From a bacterium (GTDB lineage: Bacteria; Gemmatimonadota; Gemmatimonadetes; Longimicrobiales; RSA9): DNA of 64,000 nucleotides. Both the position numbers and the translations under genes were made by a program. Location: assembly GCA_003242735.1 (NCBI GenBank), contig QGVH01000021.1, positions 1-64,000 on the forward strand, given 5' to 3'. Under the pieces are notes generated by a model. The model made no database searches. It was not told the origin of the DNA and saw nothing but the letters and a program-made list of their open reading frames with translations. Each line of letters opens with the position of its first letter. Within the stretch, counting starts at the first letter, position 1. Below are positions 60,648-64,000 of the stretch, in pieces.

Positions 60648-62111
60648 TCAGCTCACTCCCTCGTCGGCCGCGACGGTGGCCAGCGCCACCTCCTGCTTGC
60701 GGCGGCTCCCGAGCACCCAATGCGAGAGCAGCAGCAGCGCGACGGCCGCGCCGACGCCGCAGAACGTGGCGGGCACCGGACCGATCGAGCCGCCGGTGAT
60801 CTGCGCCCCCAGCCCGACCACCGCGCCGGCGATGATCGCGGCGAGCACGGCCCGGCCGTCCAGGGCCGTCCAGTAGATGGCGACGTAGACCGGGATCAGG
60901 AACGCGCTGGTCAGGAGCACGGCACGGAAGCCGTAGAGCACGATGATGGTGCCGGGCGGATTCATCGCTGCGGCCGTCGCGAGCAGGCCGAGCAGCACGG
61001 TCGCCGTCCGTGACACCCGCATGAGGTGCGCATCGCTCACGTTGGGACGGAAGTAGCTGTAGATGTCACGGGCCACCGTCATCCCGATCGCGTGCAGCCG
61101 TGTGTCCGTCGTGGACAGGATCGCGCTCATCACGCCCAGCACCAGGGCGACGCCGATCCACGTCGGCACGTACTGCGTGATGAGCGTCGGGAACGCGGCG
61201 TCGGGGTTGTCCACGCCCATCCCGCTCCCCACCAGCGCCACTGCGGTGGCGCCGCCGAGCAGGATCAGCAGCGAATAGAAGACCGAGAGGATCGCGCCTG
61301 AAGCGGCGAGGTGGATCTTGGCCGTCCGCACGTCCTTGGTCGCAGCGATGCGGATCAGCATGTCCTGCTCGGTGAAGAGCGTGCCGAAGAAGGCGAGGAA
61401 GGTGGCGCCGATCACGAGCCAGGAGAGCTGTCCTCCGCCGGTCGGGTCGACGAAGGCCGGGTTCATCTCCGCGAACCGGGTGTTGATCTCCGTCAGGCCG
61501 CCCAGGTCCACGAGCATGTACGCCAGCGCGACGACGACGGAAGCGACCATGATCACGCCCTGGACCAGGTCGGTCCACGCTACGCTCACCAGCCCGCCGA
61601 CCGCCGTGTAGAGGATGAAGACGATGCCGATGATCCAGACCATGTACTGGTACGGCACCCCGGTGATGGCGGTGACCAGGAGTCCGGCGCCGACGAGCTG
61701 CATCACGAGATACAGCCAGCCGCTCAGGAGCAGCACGCTGCCGGCCAGCGGCCGTGCGGCCTGCCTTCCCGTCACCCGTGCGACCAGGTCCGGGAACGTG
61801 AGCACGTTGAGGCGTCGAACCAGGCCGACGACGAAGTACAGCCCGCTCACGCCCAGCATCAGCCCCAGGATCGTGTGGGTCATCAGCGAGTAGCCGCTCG
61901 CGTACACGGCGCCGGTGAACCCGATGACGCTCACGGAGCTGACGAAGTTCGCGATCAGGGACCAGGTCGCGAGGACGGGCCCCATCTTCTGCCCGAACAC
62001 CCAGAAATCCATCACGGTCTTGGTCCGCCGGGCGGCCCAGACCGCGATCGCCATCAGGAGGATGACGTAGAGGACGAACGCGGCGAGGAAGTACGGATTC
62101 GGCCCGTTCAT
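60648..62111 (-). CDS. sodium:solute symporter (SSS family)
   Basis: 487 residues with about 13 membrane helices. SSS hallmarks: the first-helix LATWSLIANFVSSVSVIGF, YASGYSLMTHTILGLMLGVS, VGGLVSVAWTDLVQGVIMV and the eighth-helix region VMSAILSTTDTRLHAIGMTV, where SxxST residues ligate Na+. It starts in an ATGA overlap with a small membrane protein, a known arrangement in which a short partner accompanies an SSS transporter. An GGGAGG site precedes the ATG. Substrate is likely an amino-acid derivative, organic acid or nucleoside-like compound. Confidence 0.94.
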   Translation of the reverse strand: MNGPNPYFLAAFVLYVILLMAIAVWAARRTKTVMDFWVFGQKMGPVLATWSLIANFVSSVSVIGFTGAVYASGYSLMTHTILGLMLGVSGLYFVVGLVRRLNVLTFPDLVARVTGRQAARPLAGSVLLLSGWLYLVMQLVGAGLLVTAITGVPYQYMVWIIGIVFILYTAVGGLVSVAWTDLVQGVIMVASVVVALAYMLVDLGGLTEINTRFAEMNPAFVDPTGGGQLSWLVIGATFLAFFGTLFTEQDMLIRIAATKDVRTAKIHLAASGAILSVFYSLLILLGGATAVALVGSGMGVDNPDAAFPTLITQYVPTWIGVALVLGVMSAILSTTDTRLHAIGMTVARDIYSYFRPNVSDAHLMRVSRTATVLLGLLATAAAMNPPGTIIVLYGFRAVLLTSAFLIPVYVAIYWTALDGRAVLAAIIAGAVVGLGAQITGGSIGPVPATFCGVGAAVALLLLSHWVLGSRRKQEVALATVAADEGVS

Positions 62112-62311
62112 CGGCTGCCTCCCTCAGAGGGCTCCGTCGTCGGCCGCTCGCCGCGGATCGCGAACCTGGGCAGGGTGCCCGGCACCTCGTCACCGAACGG
62201 CCTGCGCAGCAGGACATGGACGATCAGGTAGTGGATCAGGCCGAGGCTGCCGCCGAGGATCACGATCGCGAAGACGAGGAACATCGGTAGGGGCAAGCCC
62301 AGTGGCTTCAT
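62108..62311 (-). CDS. small membrane partner of the symporter
   Basis: 67 residues from ATG 62311 with a perfect AGGAGGTG site; the longer frame adds 13 unlikely residues. A single membrane helix (LPMFLVFAIVILGGSLGLIH) continues into a Pro/Arg-rich cytoplasmic tail. It overlaps the symporter start by ATGA. Small proteins of this size are frequently encoded just before SSS symporters and may assist assembly; no motif proves it. Confidence 0.75.
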   Translation of the reverse strand: MKPLGLPLPMFLVFAIVILGGSLGLIHYLIVHVLLRRPFGDEVPGTLPRFAIRGERPTTEPSEGGSR

Positions 62312-62409
62312 AGCACCTCCTGCCAGTGCAGCCTTCTCGGGCGAGTCCATCTCCCGCCGGCGCAGCCGTGCCGTGGCGGCGCCGCTCGCAGTCTACGTCG
62401 GCCCCGCAC

Positions 62410-63849
62410 TCACGGGATCGCGGCGAGGATCCCGGGCCGCAGCGTGCCGTCAGGGGCCGCGAAGTCGAGCGCGAGGAGCGTCGCGACGACCGGCGCGACG
62501 TCGGTCAACGCCATGCGCTCGATCACGCTGCCACCCTGCACCCCTGCTCCCCACGCCACGAACCCGGTGTGCACCTGCGGCACATCGGGATGATACCCGT
62601 GGGCGCCGCCGGATGCCGGGTGCACGGCCGGGCCCGTCAGCTCGCCGCCGAACGCGTTCCCCGGCGCCGCCACCAAGGCGAGCGGGCTCGTCGGGTCGGC
62701 GCCCAGCGCCGCGAGCTCCGCGCCCTCGATGACCCGGAACCGCGCGCGCACACCTTCCGGCAGGTCCGCCAGGATGCGCCGAACCTGGTCCAGCGTCGCA
62801 GAATCGCCCGGCGCCCGCAAGCGCAGGAACGCGCTCCCGCCCGCCGGGTGGAACGCCGCGCGCCACGCGCCGCGGTCCGGCCGGTCGCCGTGGAGCCCGG
62901 CCTCGACGAGCCACACGTTGGGCTGGATCCGGGTGTCGATGTCCACGAACCCGTGGTCGCCCGTGATGACGAACGCCGTACGCTCCAGGATCCCCGCGCG
63001 GCCGGCCGCTTCCACCATCCGCGCGATCGCGCGGTCCACGGCGGCGAGCGCCAGCCGCACCTCGGGGTGCTCCCGGCCGAACGCATGCTGGTGGTAATCG
63101 GTCTGGTTCAGGTGGACAAGCAGCAGATTCGGCCGGTACCGCTCGATCAGGTAACCGGCCATCGCCCCGACCGCGTCCTCCCTCGAACGGTTCCTCCCCC
63201 AGTAGAAGTCGGGGAAGCGGCCGAGCGCCGCCGCCTCGATCTCTTCGAGCAGCCCTGGCGGGGTGACCCGACTGCGCAGCGCGGCGGCGTGCGCCGCCGC
63301 CCCGGTCAGCTCACCTTCCCGCCCTCTGACCGACCAGAACTCGGGCACGTTCCAGTCGATCGGGGCGCCGACCGTGACCGGCCACGAGATCGCGGCCGTG
63401 GTCCCGCCCGCGGCCCGCACCGCATCCCAGAGCGTCGGCACGCGGATCGAGTCGTGCTCCACGTACCATCGCCCGCTCTGGCCACCCGCTTCGAACGGCT
63501 GATTGTACAGGATGCCGTGGCGCGCGGGCACCGCGCCGGTGACGAGGGTGGTGTGCGAGGGATACGTCACGGTCGGCATGACGCCGCGCACCGCCCGGGC
63601 GTGCGCCCCTTCGCGCGCCATCCGCTGCAGCATCGGCGCCGGCCAGCGCTCGTCCAGGTAGAACTCTGGCCGGAAGCCATCCACGGAGATGAGGACGACG
63701 TGGTCGGCCGCGCGCCCCCTGGCTCCGGTGCCGGGCTGATCGGGCTGGGCCGCGTGCAGGGAGCCCGCCCTGCCCGCCGCGATGGCCACCAGCGCGCACA
63801 GCGCCAGGACACGGGTCCGGGCGGCCGGCCGCTGCGGCGACGCGCTCAT
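62410..63849 (-). CDS. secreted NPP-type phosphodiesterase (alkaline phosphatase superfamily)
   Basis: 479 residues with a signal peptide (about 1-33). The alkaline-phosphatase superfamily metal sites are clear: Asp57 (ISVDGFRPEF), nucleophile Thr95 within VMPTVTYPSHTTLVTG, LVHLNQTDYHQHAFG, VITGDHGFVDI, and a downstream His in HPASGGAHGYHPD. This pattern is that of ectonucleotide pyrophosphatase/phosphodiesterases, which hydrolyse nucleotide or phosphodiester bonds outside the cytoplasm. It lies between an aminotransferase gene and the small symporter partner, so it may release the solute that the symporter imports. The spacing to the symporter partner is 98 bases. Confidence 0.93.
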   Translation of the reverse strand: MSASPQRPAARTRVLALCALVAIAAGRAGSLHAAQPDQPGTGARGRAADHVVLISVDGFRPEFYLDERWPAPMLQRMAREGAHARAVRGVMPTVTYPSHTTLVTGAVPARHGILYNQPFEAGGQSGRWYVEHDSIRVPTLWDAVRAAGGTTAAISWPVTVGAPIDWNVPEFWSVRGREGELTGAAAHAAALRSRVTPPGLLEEIEAAALGRFPDFYWGRNRSREDAVGAMAGYLIERYRPNLLLVHLNQTDYHQHAFGREHPEVRLALAAVDRAIARMVEAAGRAGILERTAFVITGDHGFVDIDTRIQPNVWLVEAGLHGDRPDRGAWRAAFHPAGGSAFLRLRAPGDSATLDQVRRILADLPEGVRARFRVIEGAELAALGADPTSPLALVAAPGNAFGGELTGPAVHPASGGAHGYHPDVPQVHTGFVAWGAGVQGGSVIERMALTDVAPVVATLLALDFAAPDGTLRPGILAAIP

Positions 63850-63871
63850 GGGACCACTCCGGCGGCCGGGA

Positions 63872-64000
63872 TCACCACTGCGCCGCGACGCGCCGGCACG
63901 CGCGCTCGAGCCTGTCCGCCGCCTCGTCCACTTCGGCCTCGGTGATCAGCATGGACGGGCCAATGCGAACGACGTTGCCGTACAGCCCGCCGAGGCCGAC
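63872..64000 (-). CDS. class III aminotransferase (C-terminal fragment, truncated by window)
   Basis: The frame is open to the window edge and ends at 63872 after GLGGLYGNVVRIGPSMLITE and AEVDEAADRLERACRRVAAQW, the closing segment of class III (AGXT2/omega) pyridoxal-phosphate aminotransferases. Only 42 residues are visible, so substrate cannot be judged. It is the most upstream visible gene of the minus-strand transporter group. Confidence 0.8.
   Translation of the reverse strand, partial: VGLGGLYGNVVRIGPSMLITEAEVDEAADRLERACRRVAAQW

Noticed and set aside
1..64000. tRNA, rRNA, CRISPR array, prophage or insertion sequence
   Set aside because: I saw no TTC-loop/cloverleaf pattern, no rRNA-like tract, no regular repeat-spacer array and no transposase, integrase or phage structural gene. 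Short tandem repeats found are too degenerate and lack unique spacers for CRISPR.

Overview
The window is very GC-rich, uses GC-ending codons almost throughout, and most genes are closely packed or overlap by 1-4 bases. SusC/SusD-type outer-membrane genes, DUF4159/DUF4175 proteins next to a MoxR ATPase, many secreted lipoproteins, an S1/P1 nuclease and beta-propeller lipoproteins together suggest a Gemmatimonadota (Longimicrobia/Gemmatimonadetes-like) chromosome. That assignment is inference from gene content; no rRNA, tRNA or taxonomic marker gene was found.

Layout. 1-2.5 kb: a VOC ring-cleaving dioxygenase (5' end cut off), a carboxylesterase and, convergent, a Mn-type superoxide dismutase, which look like an electrophile/oxidative-stress group. 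2.6-6.7 kb (minus): a translationally coupled operon with a Spy-like periplasmic protein, an ECF sigma factor, a membrane protein ending in a CBM48 domain, a secreted alpha-helical protein, an envelope protein also ending in CBM48, and a lipoprotein. 6.8-13.3 kb: S1/P1 nuclease, a decayed lipoprotein, a GNAT acetyltransferase, a K+/H+ antiporter and a large lipoprotein metalloprotease. 13.5-14.6 kb: a Xre/RES toxin-antitoxin pair with a strong promoter. 14.6-17.0 kb: a tandem-repeat tract and a Tat-exported amidase.

17.6-33.7 kb (plus): nine genes form one module: DUF4159 protein, VWA/glutamine-amidotransferase-like membrane protein, caspase-like pseudo-protease, TPR lipoprotein with a gluzincin domain, second DUF4159 protein, MoxR AAA+ ATPase, DUF58 protein, BatA/VWA membrane protein and a giant DUF4175 coiled-coil protein. 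This is the best candidate here for a poorly described system: a cytoplasmic ATPase and VWA adaptors linked to membrane and periplasmic partners.

33.9-40.3 kb: secreted proteins of unknown role, an ArsC/Spx-like protein, a frameshifted propeller lipoprotein, an M28-PDZ peptidase with a TolB-like propeller, and a small membrane protein. 40.6-48.1 kb (minus): a surface-glycan operon (glycoside hydrolase-GT2 fusion, ABC exporter, two APH-fold kinases, glycosyltransferase).

48.2-64 kb: a catabolic region with two arms. The minus arm is SusC, SusD, aldehyde dehydrogenase, phosphoesterase and P1-family peptidase. The plus arm is an SDR and an isocitrate/isopropylmalate-type dehydrogenase. They diverge from a 397-base region holding two copies of a shared promoter/operator box. 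A third minus-strand group (aminotransferase, NPP-type phosphodiesterase, small symporter partner, sodium:solute symporter, M20 amidohydrolase) converges on the plus arm. Together they suggest uptake and oxidation of a small organic acid, amino-acid derivative or phosphodiester, but the substrate cannot be read from the sequence.
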